Source: Pseudomonas ceruminis
Lineage (GTDB): Bacteria > Pseudomonadota > Gammaproteobacteria > Pseudomonadales > Pseudomonadaceae
Length of the DNA: 64,000 nt
Direction of reading: 5' to 3'
NCBI RefSeq assembly: GCF_021602025.1
Contig: NZ_BQHW01000003.1
Span: 1-64,000 of the forward strand
Part shown: piece after piece, positions 16,243 to 26,390 of the stretch
How the letters are laid out: every line of letters starts with the position of its first letter
How positions within the stretch are numbered: position 1 is the first letter of the stretch
Notes under the pieces: generated by a model
Told to the model about the DNA's origin: nothing
The model's input: the letters and a program-made list of their open reading frames with translations, nothing else
Database searches by the model: none
Made by a program: the position numbers and the translations under genes

Positions 16243-17307
16243 ATGAACCAAACCGCCTTACAGAACAAAGCCCTGGCAGTGCTGCTGGGCTTGGTGACCC
16301 TAGCCTTCGGCTGGATCCTGCTGCCGTACTATGGGGCCATTTTCTGGGCGGTGATTCTTGCCATTCTTTTCGCGCCCCTGCAGCGCAACCTGGTGATGCG
16401 TTTTGGCAGGCGCCGCAATCTTGCCGCGGCCACCACCTTGCTGATCTGCCTATTGGTGGCCGTGCTGCCGGTGATCATTACCAGTGCCTTGCTGGTGCAG
16501 GAGGGCGCGACGCTGTACAAGCGCATAGAAAGCGGGCAGTTGGATATTGCAGGTTACGTGGAGCACGGTTTCGACCTGTTACCGCAGTTCGTGCAGCACG
16601 GCCTGGACGGGATGGGCATAGGCAACCTGGACAGCCTGCGCGACAAGATCACCAAGTGGGCCAGCCAGGGTAGCCAGGTGCTAGCCAGCCAGGCATTCAG
16701 TTTCGGCCAGGGAACATTCGAGTTCGTGGTGAGCTTCGGCATCATGGTGTACTTGTTGTTCTTCTTCCTGCGCGAGGGCGCTGAGGTGGCGCGGCGCGTA
16801 CGCCTGGCGGTGCCGCTGCCAGAGCACCAGAAGCGGCGGCTGCAACTGAAGTTCAACCGCGTGGTAAGGGCCACGGTCAAAGGCAACGTACTGGTGGCCA
16901 TCACCCAAGGCGCGCTGGGTGGTTTCATCTTCTGGGTGCTGGATATTCCCAGTGCCTTGGTCTGGGCGGTGATGATGGCGTTTCTTTCGTTATTGCCAGC
17001 CGTTGGCGCCGGTATCATCTGGGCCCCGGTAGCGGCGTATTTTCTGCTGACCGGGGCGATCTTGCAGGGGGTGATCCTGACCGCCTTTGGGGTACTGGTC
17101 ATTGGCCTGGTGGACAACGTGCTGAGGCCTATCCTGGTGGGCAAGGATACGCGAATGCCCGACTACCTGATCCTCGTCTCCACGTTGGGTGGGCTGGCGG
17201 TATTCGGGCTCAACGGTTTTGTCATCGGGCCATTGATTGCGGCATTGTTCATGTCCAGCTGGGCTATCTTTGCGGCGACCAAGCCGCAGGTGCAGTTGCC
17301 CCAGTAA
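16243..17307 (+). CDS. AI-2E family transporter
   Basis: A 354-residue integral membrane protein of the AI-2E (PerM/TqsA) family. Hydrophobic segments lie at about 10-50 (LAVLLGLVTLAFGWILLPYYGAIFWAVILAILFAPL), 65-85, 155-180 and five or more from 210 to 345. Motifs typical of the family include the PxxGAGIIWAPVA block and DNVLRPILVGKDTRMPDYLILVS. Known members export AI-2 or exchange ions; the substrate here is not predictable. The ATG at 16243 follows CGAGGAGTGCAC. The gene follows AcnX by 80 bases and converges with a TonB receptor. Confidence 0.88.
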   Translation: MNQTALQNKALAVLLGLVTLAFGWILLPYYGAIFWAVILAILFAPLQRNLVMRFGRRRNLAAATTLLICLLVAVLPVIITSALLVQEGATLYKRIESGQLDIAGYVEHGFDLLPQFVQHGLDGMGIGNLDSLRDKITKWASQGSQVLASQAFSFGQGTFEFVVSFGIMVYLLFFFLREGAEVARRVRLAVPLPEHQKRRLQLKFNRVVRATVKGNVLVAITQGALGGFIFWVLDIPSALVWAVMMAFLSLLPAVGAGIIWAPVAAYFLLTGAILQGVILTAFGVLVIGLVDNVLRPILVGKDTRMPDYLILVSTLGGLAVFGLNGFVIGPLIAALFMSSWAIFAATKPQVQLPQ

Positions 17308-17331
17308 GGACCGGCATGCCGCCCAATCGCG

Positions 17332-19395
17332 CTAGCGCAAGCTGTACGAAACGCCTGCATAAACACCGAACCCTTCGCCAGGCGTCGAGCGGGCGATGTC
17401 TTGCCCGCCATCGTCATAGCCTGGGGTCACCGTGGCCGCGTAGCGCTTGTTGGTCAGGTTGCGCAGGTCCAGCCAGGTCTGCCAGTCCTGTTTCGGTGAG
17501 TCCCAGCCCAGGCGCGCGCCGAGCAGCGCGTAGGCGTCGGCATGCTCACTGTTGGCGTAGTCAATCTGTACCTTCGAGGCCATCTGCGTATTGACCCCGG
17601 CGTAGAATCCTCCAGGCCAGTCGAAGCGCACTTCGGCCTGGTAATAGTGCATCGGGATGCCCGGCAACCGGTTGTCGTCGAACCTGTCATCGTCCCGGTA
17701 GTGGAAATCACTGAAGGTATAGGCCTGGCGCACGCTCAGCTTACCCGTGCCTGGGCGCTCCCAGAGCGTGCTTTCAAGCGCCGCTTCAACCCCCTGGTGC
17801 ACGGTGGGGCTGGCGTTGAACTCCTTGGGTAGGGCCCCCGGCACGATCTCGACCGCCAGCAGTTCATGGCGTACCTGCGCGTAATACCAGGCCAGGTCCC
17901 AGTGCCCGAGCGTCGAGTCGCCGCGTGCGCCAAGCTCCAGGGTGGTAGCGGTCTGGTTCTGCATCTTGATCGGTTGGGTGGCCACCGTGGAGCTCCAGAG
18001 CAGCGCCCATGGGTGCGGCGGCTCGACGGACCGGCTCAGGTTGCCATAGACCTGCAACTGCGGGCTGATGTCGTAGCGCAGCCCCAGGCGCGGAGCATAG
18101 TCCCAATCATGCTGGCTGACCCTGCCGCCTGTGGCAGGGTAGGTGACGTCACTTTCGCGGCGGGTGTAGATCATTGCCAGGCCTGTGGTCAGCCACAGGT
18201 CTGGGATCAGTTCCAGGTCATTGCCAAGGTGCAGCACGCTGTCCGACCCCTGGTAACTGAAGTCGCGGCTGTGTGCCCCGGTCACGTCACGGTCACGGGC
18301 GAACTGTGAGGCACCACTGTTGGGCAGGTGCTTGGTGGTGCGCCAGCCCAAGGTGGTCCTGCTTTCACGGCCGAACAGGGTATCGCGGCGCAGATAATTC
18401 AATGTTCCGCTTACATCGGTGTAGGCGACCTTCAGCCGCATCGGGCCTTCGCGCAGGTCCATCGGGTAGTCGTGATAGACCAACCCCGCTTCCAGGCGGG
18501 CATCGTCGTCAAGGTAGAAGGTGGTCTTGTTGCCTACCCAGGTGCTGCCCGGTTGCGGACGGCTGTCGTCGCGCGCCAGGTAAGCCGCATTGGCGGCTCG
18601 AGGGTCGTGCTTGATCTGCTGCTTGGTCAGGCGCCCGGCCAGGTCGTTTTCAGTTTCCCGATAGCGCAGGTAGAAGCGTGTCTCAAGATTGGGGTTGAAC
18701 CGATAGCCGACGTTGGCGGCAATGCCCTTGGCGCTGCCGCTGCTGTGCTGCTGGTAGCCGTCGTATTCGGTGTCGGTCAGGGCGATGTAATAGTCGAGGT
18801 TGCCCAGCACCTGGCCCGAACTGATGTGCCGATGCTGATAGCCGCGGCTGCCGGCTTCGTAGCGTACCTGCAACGGCGCCGCATCGTAGCCGGTGTGGGT
18901 GACATAGTTGATCGCTCCCCCCAGCGCCAGTGCGCCCTGGTCGAACCCATTGGCCCCGCGCAGCACTTCGGCGCGGCTCAACCACAGCGGTTCGAACAAC
19001 TCATAGGGAGTACCGCCTGGGCCGGTCAAGGGCAGGCCGTCGAACATCGTGTAGACCCCAGAGCCATGGGCTCCCGGCGCTCGGTTGATGCCCGAACCAC
19101 GGATCGACAGCTTGATGCCGTCGTTACCCGCCGACTGGGCAAACACCCCTGGTTGGTAGGCCAGCACATCCTGGTTGCTGGCGACCCGGCCCTGGCCAAC
19201 GCGCTGCATGTCAACCAGATTGCTGGCGCCAGGCACCGCATTGAGCCGATCACGGGCATCTTCCAGTTCGCTTCGTTCCTCGTCGCTGATCAGCACTTGC
19301 CCCAGTTCGATCGCAGCGGCCGCCGTGGCTTGCTGGCCAACAGTGAAAAGGGCCAGGAGGCCAAGGCAAGACGAGAGGGGCAAAACGGGACGCAT
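17332..19395 (-). CDS. TonB-dependent receptor (no signalling domain)
   Basis: An outer-membrane TonB-dependent receptor of 687 residues. It has a signal peptide (LSSCLGLLALFTVGQQATAAAA), a plug (LSIRGSGINRAPGAHGSGVYTMFDGLP and GALALGGAINYVTHTG) and a barrel ending GFGVYAGVSYSLR. There is no STN domain and no sigma/anti-sigma pair, unlike the receptor at 4.9 kb. The start MRPVLPLSS at 19395 gives a normal signal peptide; an ATG 66 bases upstream would not. The substrate is unknown: it could be a siderophore, haem, or another metal chelate. Confidence 0.88.
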   Translation of the reverse strand: MRPVLPLSSCLGLLALFTVGQQATAAAAIELGQVLISDEERSELEDARDRLNAVPGASNLVDMQRVGQGRVASNQDVLAYQPGVFAQSAGNDGIKLSIRGSGINRAPGAHGSGVYTMFDGLPLTGPGGTPYELFEPLWLSRAEVLRGANGFDQGALALGGAINYVTHTGYDAAPLQVRYEAGSRGYQHRHISSGQVLGNLDYYIALTDTEYDGYQQHSSGSAKGIAANVGYRFNPNLETRFYLRYRETENDLAGRLTKQQIKHDPRAANAAYLARDDSRPQPGSTWVGNKTTFYLDDDARLEAGLVYHDYPMDLREGPMRLKVAYTDVSGTLNYLRRDTLFGRESRTTLGWRTTKHLPNSGASQFARDRDVTGAHSRDFSYQGSDSVLHLGNDLELIPDLWLTTGLAMIYTRRESDVTYPATGGRVSQHDWDYAPRLGLRYDISPQLQVYGNLSRSVEPPHPWALLWSSTVATQPIKMQNQTATTLELGARGDSTLGHWDLAWYYAQVRHELLAVEIVPGALPKEFNASPTVHQGVEAALESTLWERPGTGKLSVRQAYTFSDFHYRDDDRFDDNRLPGIPMHYYQAEVRFDWPGGFYAGVNTQMASKVQIDYANSEHADAYALLGARLGWDSPKQDWQTWLDLRNLTNKRYAATVTPGYDDGGQDIARSTPGEGFGVYAGVSYSLR

Positions 19396-19626
19396 CGTAC
19401 AACTCCAGACGAAAGACGACAGGCAACGGGGTTGTGACGTGCGAAATGGCGGCCAGAGCACGCGGAATTCCGGTTAATCGTATGCAGCCATTTGAGGACG
19501 TTTGTGTAGGACGCCGATTTACAAGCCCCATCGGTGGAGTGTGCAGGCCTGCCTTCGTAAGGTTGGGTTCTACCACGGCAGCTGCAGCGGTTGCCGAAAC
19601 ATGGCGATGACTTGTGGAGTTCGATG

Positions 19627-19872
19627 ATGAAAGCCAACACGCGACCGATGGAAGACAGCCCCTATACGCCTGTATATCTGACACCTCGCGAGCAGCAGGT
19701 ACTACTGTGGTGTGCCTATGGCAAGAGCTCGTGGGAAATCGGCCAGATCCTGCAGTGCAAAGAGTCGACGGTGAACTTTCATGTGGCCAACATCCTGCGG
19801 AAGTTCGATGTCTCAACGCGGGTTGCTGCCGTGATCAAGGCGATTCGCTACGGCATGCTCGTTGAGCAATGA
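19627..19872 (+). CDS. Stand-alone LuxR-type DNA-binding domain
   Basis: An 81-residue protein that is almost entirely a LuxR/GerE helix-turn-helix: LTPREQQVLLWCAYGKSSWEIGQILQ, then the recognition helix STVNFHVANILRKFDVSTR. It lacks any sensory or receiver domain. Sequence is closest to the C-terminal half of quorum-sensing LuxR proteins (the VNFHVANI core). GGAG at 19616-19619 favours the start at 19627 over 19624. It is 9 bases upstream of a holin-like gene and in the same direction, so probably cotranscribed. Confidence 0.8.
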   Translation: MKANTRPMEDSPYTPVYLTPREQQVLLWCAYGKSSWEIGQILQCKESTVNFHVANILRKFDVSTRVAAVIKAIRYGMLVEQ

Positions 19873-19881
19873 GAGGCGCCC

Positions 19882-20244
19882 ATGACTGAAGTCGATCTGA
19901 TTGGCAGTAATGCGCCCGGTATTACCGAGTGGCTGGGCAGTGATGGTCGAGTCCTGTTCGGTGCGTTGCTGGGGGCACTGTTGGTCAGTGCCGCGCGCGA
20001 CCGGCTGATCATCGTTTCGCGCAAGCGGCTCTCCTTCGGCAAGCAGGTGTTGCTGGTGTTTCTGACCCTGGGGGTCGGTTACCTGTTCGAGCCTCTGTTA
20101 CAAACCTTGGCGCCGATGCTCTCGCGGGGCATGGCCGCCTTTGTGGCGGCGGTCGTGGTAATCCCCATCAGCCTCAAGGTGATGGTTTGGCTGGACTCGG
20201 TGGACGTGCGTGAAATCCTCCAGCGCTGGCGTCGTCGCAACTAG
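19882..20244 (+). CDS. Putative phage-type holin
   Basis: A 120-residue membrane protein with three predicted transmembrane segments (VLFGALLGALLVSAA, KQVLLVFLTLGVGYLF, GMAAFVAAVVVIPISLKVMVW), a charged linker and a basic C-terminus (LQRWRRRN). Size, topology and phage-type neighbours suggest a holin of the kind found in Pseudomonas prophages and tailocins. Homology is inferred from overall form, not from a motif. GAGAGGCGCCC precedes the ATG. Its end overlaps the convergent CI-type repressor gene by 4 bases. No endolysin or structural phage gene is nearby. Confidence 0.55.
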   Translation: MTEVDLIGSNAPGITEWLGSDGRVLFGALLGALLVSAARDRLIIVSRKRLSFGKQVLLVFLTLGVGYLFEPLLQTLAPMLSRGMAAFVAAVVVIPISLKVMVWLDSVDVREILQRWRRRN

Positions 20245-20630
20245 CCTTGAGTTGCCATGGGAAACCGTTCGCAAAGCTCGTCCAGGCGCTGTTGCAGCTC
20301 CTGGATCCGCTGTTTGTCCTTGATGTACAGCAGCGTGGCCTGGCGGTCGGCAAGCGAAAGGCTGCGCAGGCGCTGGAGAATGTCGCCTTCCAAGCCATCG
20401 CCTGGCTGACTGTCACGCTCTGCACGCTCACCCAATAGCAGCCAATCCAGGGAGCAGGCATGTTGACGAGCCATGTCTACGCATAATGAGTACGGCACAC
20501 TGTTGCGTATCTTCCAGCTGCTCAGCGTCTGCGGACTTATCCCAAGGGCTCTGGCCAACTGGACGTCGGTGTCCGACCCGGTCAATAACTTGAGGCGTGC
20601 GAGCACCGACGCGAACAAGTGGCTACTCAT
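20241..20630 (-). CDS. CI-type phage repressor-like HTH protein
   Basis: A 129-residue protein with an N-terminal CI-repressor helix-turn-helix (FASVLARLKLLTGSDTDVQLARALGISPQTLSSWKIRNSVPYSLCVDMARQHACSLDWLLLGE). This is the Phage_CI_repr pattern shared with PrtR and bacteriophage CI proteins. The C-terminal third is a Gln/Arg/Leu-rich helix that may dimerise; there is no peptidase S24 domain, so RecA-dependent autocleavage is not expected. Start MSSHLF at 20630. It diverges from the 37-codon ORF and Ogr gene, which it may repress. Confidence 0.8.
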   Translation of the reverse strand: MSSHLFASVLARLKLLTGSDTDVQLARALGISPQTLSSWKIRNSVPYSLCVDMARQHACSLDWLLLGERAERDSQPGDGLEGDILQRLRSLSLADRQATLLYIKDKQRIQELQQRLDELCERFPMATQG

Positions 20631-20721
20631 GTTGAATATCCATGGCTGGTTTAATGGCATTCTCTGGGCTTAAACTACTTGATATGAATATTAGCCCTGC
20701 AATTTGAGGAACTTTATTGGC

Positions 20722-20835
20722 ATGAACAGCAGCTTGATGAAAAGCCTTTCCGGTACCGTAGTCAATACTGACACCAGTGGTCGATCATTCTTACAGCGTA
20801 TCCCGTTGTTGAGCGTTTGCAGGTACTTAGTGTGA
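20722..20835 (+). CDS. 37-codon leader ORF overlapping the Ogr-like gene
   Basis: A short reading frame, MNSSLMKSLSGTVVNTDTSG... ending CRYLV, begins at an ATG 11-15 bases after TTGAGGA. Its stop overlaps the GTG start of the zinc-finger gene in a GTGA arrangement (20832-20835). The spacing suggests translational coupling. The peptide matches nothing I recognise and may be a leader or the remnant of a larger gene. Confidence 0.45.
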   Translation: MNSSLMKSLSGTVVNTDTSGRSFLQRIPLLSVCRYLV

Positions 20836-21104
20836 GTACTTATAAACTGGTCTGCCCTCATTGCAACAGCCGTATGCGCATACGGACCAGCGAAGGGCGT
20901 CATATTTTCCTGAGGGTGGCCTATTTACAATGCACCACCGAGGCCTGTGGCTGGTCGGTGAGGGCCGAGTTTGAAATGACCCATGAGTTATCACCCAGCG
21001 GCATGCCCAACCCCCACGTGCATTTGCCATCGGCCAGCAGTGAACTGCGCAAGACGGCACTTCAGCGCACTGACAGCCCTTCAGGTGCATCCCAAGAGAG
21101 ATAG
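20832..21104 (+). CDS. Ogr/Delta-like zinc-finger protein
   Basis: A 90-residue protein whose first 45 residues follow the phage P2 Ogr / P4 Delta pattern: CPHCNSRMRIRTSEGRH, then QCTTEACGW, giving the C-x2-C and C-x4-C zinc ligands. Ogr/Delta proteins bind zinc and recruit RNA polymerase to phage late promoters. The GTG at 20832 is chosen because it places the first Cys at residue 8, as in Ogr. The C-terminal half is polar and unconserved. The gene is followed by a bidirectional terminator. Confidence 0.78.
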   Translation: MSTYKLVCPHCNSRMRIRTSEGRHIFLRVAYLQCTTEACGWSVRAEFEMTHELSPSGMPNPHVHLPSASSELRKTALQRTDSPSGASQER

Positions 21105-21131
21105 CGTCTGCGGCCTGCGATCCGGCGCAGA

Positions 21132-21168
21132 TAAAAAAACACCCCGCATGAGCGGGGTGTTTGTTGTT
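21132..21168. terminator. Bidirectional terminator between ogr-like gene and nuoN
   Basis: ACACCCCGC-ATGA-GCGGGGTGT forms a 9-bp stem flanked by a run of seven A on the left and a T-rich run on the right. It can therefore stop transcription both of the rightward zinc-finger gene and of the leftward nuo operon. Confidence 0.88.
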
Positions 21169-21178
21169 GCAGGCCTGA

Positions 21179-22648
21179 TCAGCCGATCAGTTGCAGACCC
21201 GCTTGCTGGACCAGTTCCAGCAGCGGCTGCGGGTACACGCCCAGGACGAAGGCGAGGATGGCGATGGCCAGCAGCATGACACCACCGGTGCGCTGTTCCC
21301 ACTTCAGCGGGGCGTCGTGGCGACGCAGGTTCGGCTCGACCAGGTAGAGGGTGACCATGACGCGCAGGTAGTAGTAAACGCCGATGGCGCTACCGATCAC
21401 CAGGGCGCCGACCAGCCACCACAGGTGCGACTCGACGCCGGTGGCGATGATGTAGAACTTGCCGATGAAACCGGCGGTCAGCGGGATGCCCGCCAGCGAC
21501 AGCATCATCACGGTCAGTACTGCGGTCAGGTACGGACGGCGCCAGAACAGGCCGCGGTACTCGTACAGCGCGTCGGCATCACGGCCGCCGTAAGGCGAGG
21601 ACATCAGGGTGATGACACCGAAGGCGCCCAGGCTGGTGATCACGTAGGTGACCAGGTACACGCCCATCGCTTCCAGCGCCAGGCCCTTGCTGGCGACCAG
21701 CGCGATCACCAGGTAGCCGAAGTGGGCGATGGACGAGTAACCGAGCAGACGCTTGAGGTTGCTCTGGGTCAGTGCCAGCAGGTTACCGATCAGGATCGAG
21801 GCGACCGCGATCACGGCCAGTACGGTGCTCAGCACGCCGCTGCTGGCAGCAGGGGAGAGCATGAACAGGCGCACCACCACGGCGAACACTGCAACCTTGC
21901 TGGCGGTGGCCAGGAAGGCGGCGACTGGCGCCGGCGCGCCTTCGTATACGTCCGGGGTCCACAGGTGGAACGGTACCAGCGACAGCTTGAAGGCCAGGCC
22001 GACCAGCATCATGCCCAGGCCCAGTTGGGCGACCAGGCTTGGCATGCTGGTGGTAGCCAGGGCTTTACCGATCTGGTCGAAGCTCAGGCTGCCGGCGTCG
22101 GCGTAAAGCAGTGCCATGCCGAACAGCAGGAAGGCCGAACCCGCAGCCGACAGCACCATGTACTTGATGCCGGCTTCCAGCGATCGCTTGTTGAAGAATG
22201 CGTACGCCACCAGCCCGTAGACCGGTACCGACAGCAGCTCCAGGCCGATGAACAGGCCGGCCAGGTGGTTGGCACTGACCAGGACCAGGCCACCAAGGGC
22301 CGACATCAGCAGCAGCAGATACAGTTCTTCACGGTTGCCCGGGAAACCCTTGGACCCTTCGCCGAGGTAGGCGTGGGCGAGGGTAACGCAGGCCAGCGTC
22401 GCCACCAGGATGATCGCCATGTACAGGCAGGCGAACTTGTCGATGGTGATCAGCGGGGTGACCGCCAGTGGCGCAACCTTCAGCGCTGGCAGGATCGACA
22501 GCAAGGCCAGGTTCAGGCCCACGGTGGACAGCAGGAAGGTTTGCGAGTGGTTGCGCTTCCAGGCGATCGCCAGCATCACCACCACCGTGGTGATGGTGGT
22601 GATCAGCATCGGCGCCAATGCGATGAAGTGTTGAGTGGTGAATTCCAT
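21179..22648 (-). CDS. nuoN: NADH-quinone oxidoreductase subunit N
   Basis: The last gene of the nuo operon encodes a 489-residue antiporter-like membrane subunit of complex I, in the proton-pumping arm. About 14 transmembrane helices are evident, with the conserved [27 protein letters not shown] block and the charged [22 protein letters not shown] block that supplies channel Lys residues. Start [11 protein letters not shown] at 22648; an upstream frame extension overlaps nuoM and is rejected. A strong terminator lies 10 bases after the stop. Confidence 0.97.
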   Translation of the reverse strand: MEFTTQHFIALAPMLITTITTVVVMLAIAWKRNHSQTFLLSTVGLNLALLSILPALKVAPLAVTPLITIDKFACLYMAIILVATLACVTLAHAYLGEGSKGFPGNREELYLLLLMSALGGLVLVSANHLAGLFIGLELLSVPVYGLVAYAFFNKRSLEAGIKYMVLSAAGSAFLLFGMALLYADAGSLSFDQIGKALATTSMPSLVAQLGLGMMLVGLAFKLSLVPFHLWTPDVYEGAPAPVAAFLATASKVAVFAVVVRLFMLSPAASSGVLSTVLAVIAVASILIGNLLALTQSNLKRLLGYSSIAHFGYLVIALVASKGLALEAMGVYLVTYVITSLGAFGVITLMSSPYGGRDADALYEYRGLFWRRPYLTAVLTVMMLSLAGIPLTAGFIGKFYIIATGVESHLWWLVGALVIGSAIGVYYYLRVMVTLYLVEPNLRRHDAPLKWEQRTGGVMLLAIAILAFVLGVYPQPLLELVQQAGLQLIG

Positions 22649-22655
22649 AGCGCTC

Positions 22656-24188
22656 TTACCGGGCCGAAGCGAGTTGAGTGAAAGCGGAACCGAGCCACTG
22701 CTGCACACCACTCATGGTGGCGGCAGAGGTGTCGAGGAACGGCTGCGGATACACGCCCAGCAGGATCAGCAGCACCGCCAGGCCCAGGACCATGACCAGC
22801 TCGCGACCGTCCATGCCGGCCAGCACGGTGTCAGCCTTGCTCGGGCCGAAGTAGGCACGGTGGATCATGATCAGCGAGTAGACCGAACCGAACACCAGGC
22901 CGGTGGTGGCGATCACGGTGATCCATGGCACGCTGGCGAAGCTGCCGATCAGGATCAGGAACTCGCCGACGAAGTTACCGGTACCTGGCAGGCCCAGGGA
23001 GGCGGCGGCGAAGAACAGGCTGATGGCGGGCAGGTAGGCGATACGGTGCCACAGGCCGCCCATCTGGCGCATGTCACGGGTATGCAGGCGCTCATACAAC
23101 TGGCCGGACAGGATGAACAGCGCGGCGGCTGACAGACCGTGGGCCAGCATCTGGATCACGGCACCTTGCAGGGCCTGTTGGCTGCCGGAGTAGATGCCGA
23201 TCAGCACGAAGCCCATGTGCGAGACGCTGGAGAACGCAATCAGACGCTTGATGTCGGTTTGCGCGAAGGCCAGGAACGCACCGTAGAAGATACCGATCAG
23301 GCCCAGGGTCATGGCGATCGGCGCGAACTCGGCCGAGGCATTCGGGAACAGCGGCAGGGCGAAGCGCAGCAGGCCGTAGGCCGCAGTCTTCAGCAAGATA
23401 CCGGCAAGGTCCACCGAGCCTGCGGTGGGGGCCTGGGCGTGGGCATCAGGCAGCCAGGAGTGGAACGGCACGACCGGCAGTTTGACCGCGAAGGCGATGA
23501 AGAAGCCCAGCATCAGCACGTATTCGACACCGGCCGGCAGTTCGGCCTTGAGCAAGTCGCTGTAGTTGAAGGTGAGCACGCCGGTGGTGTTGTAGTTGAC
23601 CAGCACCAAGCCAAGGATCGCCACCAGCATGATCAGGCCGCTGGCCTGAGTGAAGATGAAGAACTTGGTCGCGGCGTAGATCCGGGTCTTCTTGCCATCT
23701 GCGGAGCTGTGACCCCAGAGCGCGATGAGGAAATACATCGGCACCAGCATCATTTCCCAGAAGAAGAAGAACAGGAACAGGTCCAGGGCCAGGAACACAC
23801 CGACCACGCCACCGAGGATCCACATCAGGTTGAGGTGGAAGAAGCCGACGTGGCGCTGGATTTCTTTCCAGGAGCACAGCACCGAGAGCACACCGAGCAG
23901 GCCGGTGAGCAGGATCATCAGCAACGACAGGCCGTCGAGAGCCAGGTGGATGCTGATGCCGAAACGCTTGATCCACTCGACCTTGTATTCGAGTGCCCAA
24001 GCAGGCTCAACGCCTGGTGCAGGTGCCAGGGTGTAGTCGCCGGTGCCCCACAGCCATAGGCCGATTCCGAGCAGCAGGGACATGGTCAGCAGCGCGATCC
24101 AGCGCGGCAGGGTGGCGCCGAAGCGCTCACCCAGCCAGCACAGGAAGCCGCCGATGAAGGGGATCAGGATCAGCCAAGGCAAAATCAT
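22656..24188 (-). CDS. nuoM: NADH-quinone oxidoreductase subunit M
   Basis: A 510-residue membrane-arm subunit homologous to Mrp antiporters. The signature region is [44 protein letters not shown], and [22 protein letters not shown] is the second antiporter motif. It pumps protons together with NuoL and NuoN. It lies 7 bases before nuoN and 40 after nuoL in the same operon. Confidence 0.97.
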   Translation of the reverse strand: MILPWLILIPFIGGFLCWLGERFGATLPRWIALLTMSLLLGIGLWLWGTGDYTLAPAPGVEPAWALEYKVEWIKRFGISIHLALDGLSLLMILLTGLLGVLSVLCSWKEIQRHVGFFHLNLMWILGGVVGVFLALDLFLFFFFWEMMLVPMYFLIALWGHSSADGKKTRIYAATKFFIFTQASGLIMLVAILGLVLVNYNTTGVLTFNYSDLLKAELPAGVEYVLMLGFFIAFAVKLPVVPFHSWLPDAHAQAPTAGSVDLAGILLKTAAYGLLRFALPLFPNASAEFAPIAMTLGLIGIFYGAFLAFAQTDIKRLIAFSSVSHMGFVLIGIYSGSQQALQGAVIQMLAHGLSAAALFILSGQLYERLHTRDMRQMGGLWHRIAYLPAISLFFAAASLGLPGTGNFVGEFLILIGSFASVPWITVIATTGLVFGSVYSLIMIHRAYFGPSKADTVLAGMDGRELVMVLGLAVLLILLGVYPQPFLDTSAATMSGVQQWLGSAFTQLASAR

Positions 24189-24228
24189 GACGGGTTGGTT
24201 TCCTTTGGCAAAGTCGCAAGATTCATAG

Positions 24229-26082
24229 TCATACCGCAGCCACTACCACAGCACCGAGTACCAGCACGGCGCCCACGGCGATAGAGGCGGTGTACCAGCG
24301 CAGCTGGCCGGTCTCGGTCTTGCTCATGGCGACGTGGCCGCCACGCGCCATCCGAGGAATCAGGCCGATGCTGCGGTCAACCGGGTCCTTGCGCAGGAGA
24401 TGGCTGATCAGCAGGTAAGGTTTGACGAAGAGCTTGTCGTAGATCCAGTCGAAGCCCCAGGCGGCGAACCACCAGGCCGACAGGACACGGCCGATACTGC
24501 TGTTGGCGATGGCGCTGACGAAGCGGCGCTTGCCCAGGAACAGCAGGGCCGACAGCAGGATACCGGCCACGGCGATGGCGCCAGAGGCGATTTCCAGCGA
24601 GTGCTTGGCCTCGCCACCGGCATGGCCGGCGCTTTCAGGCAGCACGCCTGCCAGTGGCGGGTGGATCCAGGCGCCGATGAAGGTCGACAGCACGATCAGC
24701 ACGCCCAGTGGCAGCCAGTGGCTGATGCCGTGGCCGGCATGGGCTTCGGTCTTGGCTTCGCCGTGGAAGGCGATGAAGATCAGGCGGAAGGTGTAGAGCG
24801 AGGTCATGAAGGCACCGACCAGGCCAGCATACAGCAGGCCGGTGTTGCCGCTGGCGAAGGCTTCCCAGAGGATCTCGTCCTTGGAGTAGAAGCCCACGGT
24901 CAGGATCGGCAAGGCCGCCAGGGCGGCGCCACCGACCACGAAGCTGGCATAGGCCAGTGGCAGTTTCTTCCACAGGCCGCCCATCTTGAAGATGTTCTGC
25001 TCGTGATGGCAGGCCACGATCACCGCACCCGAAGCAAGGAACAGCAGGGCCTTGAAGAAGGCGTGGGTCATCAGGTGGAAGATCGCCGCGTCCCAGGCAC
25101 CGACGCCCAGGGCCAGGAACATGTAGCCGATCTGGCTCATGGTTGAGTAGGCGAGGATACGCTTGATGTCGGTCTGAACCAGGGCGGCGAAGCCGGCCAG
25201 TACCAGGGTCACGCCGCCAACCACACCCACCAGGTGCAGGATGTCCGGCGCCAGCAGGAACAGGCCGTTGGTACGGGCAATCAGGTACACACCTGCGGTG
25301 ACCATGGTCGCCGCGTGGATCAGTGCCGAAACCGGGGTCGGGCCAGCCATCGCATCGGCCAGCCAGGTCTGCAGCGGCAGCTGGGCCGACTTGCCAACCG
25401 CACCACCGAGCAGCATCAGGGTGGCCAGGACCATCCAGGTGTCGCCTGCCTGGAATTTCTGCGGTGCCAGCACCAGCAGTTCCTGCACGTTCAAGGTACC
25501 CAGCTGGGCGAACAGGATGAACAGGCCGATGGCCATGAACACGTCGCCGATACGGGTGACGATGAATGCCTTGAGTGCTGCGTTACCGTTGTTGCGGTTG
25601 CTGTAGTAGAAACCGATCAACAGATAGGAGCACAGGCCCACGCCTTCCCAGCCGAAGTAGATGAACAGCAGGTTGTCGCCCAGGATCAGGAACAGCATGC
25701 TGGCGATGAACAGGTTGGTGTACGAGAAGAAGCGCGAGTAGCCGGCTTCGCCACGCATGTACCAGGACGCGAACAGGTGGATCAGGAAGCCGACACCGGT
25801 GACCACGCCGAGCATGGTGACCGAAAGGCCGTCCAGGTAGAGGGTGAAGTTCGGCGCGAAGCCGTCCACCGACATCCACTGCCACAACAGCTGGCTGTAT
25901 GCGCCACCTTCAGGCGGTGCAACGTTGAATTGCCAGATGACATAGGCGGCGACCGCAGCCGAGAGGCCGACAGAGCCCACGCCGATCAGGGCGGACAGGT
26001 TCTCCGAGAACCGCCCGCGCGAGAACGACAGCAGCAGGAAGCCGATCAGGGGGAAGACGAAAGTCAGGAAGAGAAGGTTCAT
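24229..26082 (-). CDS. nuoL: NADH-quinone oxidoreductase subunit L
   Basis: A 617-residue distal membrane-arm subunit with about 16 transmembrane helices. Motifs include [38 protein letters not shown] and [23 protein letters not shown], the antiporter core, followed by the long C-terminal lateral helix region that spans the membrane arm. The ATG overlaps the end of nuoK by 4 bases (ATGA). Confidence 0.97.
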
Positions 26083-26387
26083 CCGCGCATCTCACTGGCA
26101 GCATCGATGTCGAGAGTGTGGAAGCGGCGATACAGCTGCAGCAGGATCGCCAGGCCAATGCTGGCCTCGGCGGCTGCCAGGCTGATCACCAGAATGAACA
26201 TCACCTGGCCGTCGGGCTGGACCCAACGGGCACCGGCGACGATGAACGCCAGGGCAGAGGCGTTCATCATGACTTCCAGGCTCATGAGCACGAAGAGGAT
26301 GTTGCGGCGGACCATCAGGCCAACCAGACCTAAGCAGAACAGGATGCCGGCGACCGCCAGACCGTGTTCAAGAGGGATAGCACCCAT
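26079..26387 (-). CDS. nuoK: NADH-quinone oxidoreductase subunit K
   Basis: A 102-residue membrane subunit with three transmembrane helices, homologous to MrpC/MnhC. The conserved Glu residues of helices 1-2 are visible in [15 protein letters not shown] and [17 protein letters not shown]; these lie on the central proton axis of complex I. It overlaps nuoL by 4 bases and lies 3 bases after nuoJ. Confidence 0.97.
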
Positions 26388-26390
26388 GAT

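Noticed and set aside
21191-22681. A 496-codon open frame on the plus strand opposite nuoN, and similar long frames opposite nuoM, nuoL, nuoG, nuoCD, fusB and uvrC
   Set aside because: These are antisense shadows of high-GC genes. They are rich in Gln, His, Asp, Arg and Gly with no recognisable domains, and the true genes lie on the other strand.
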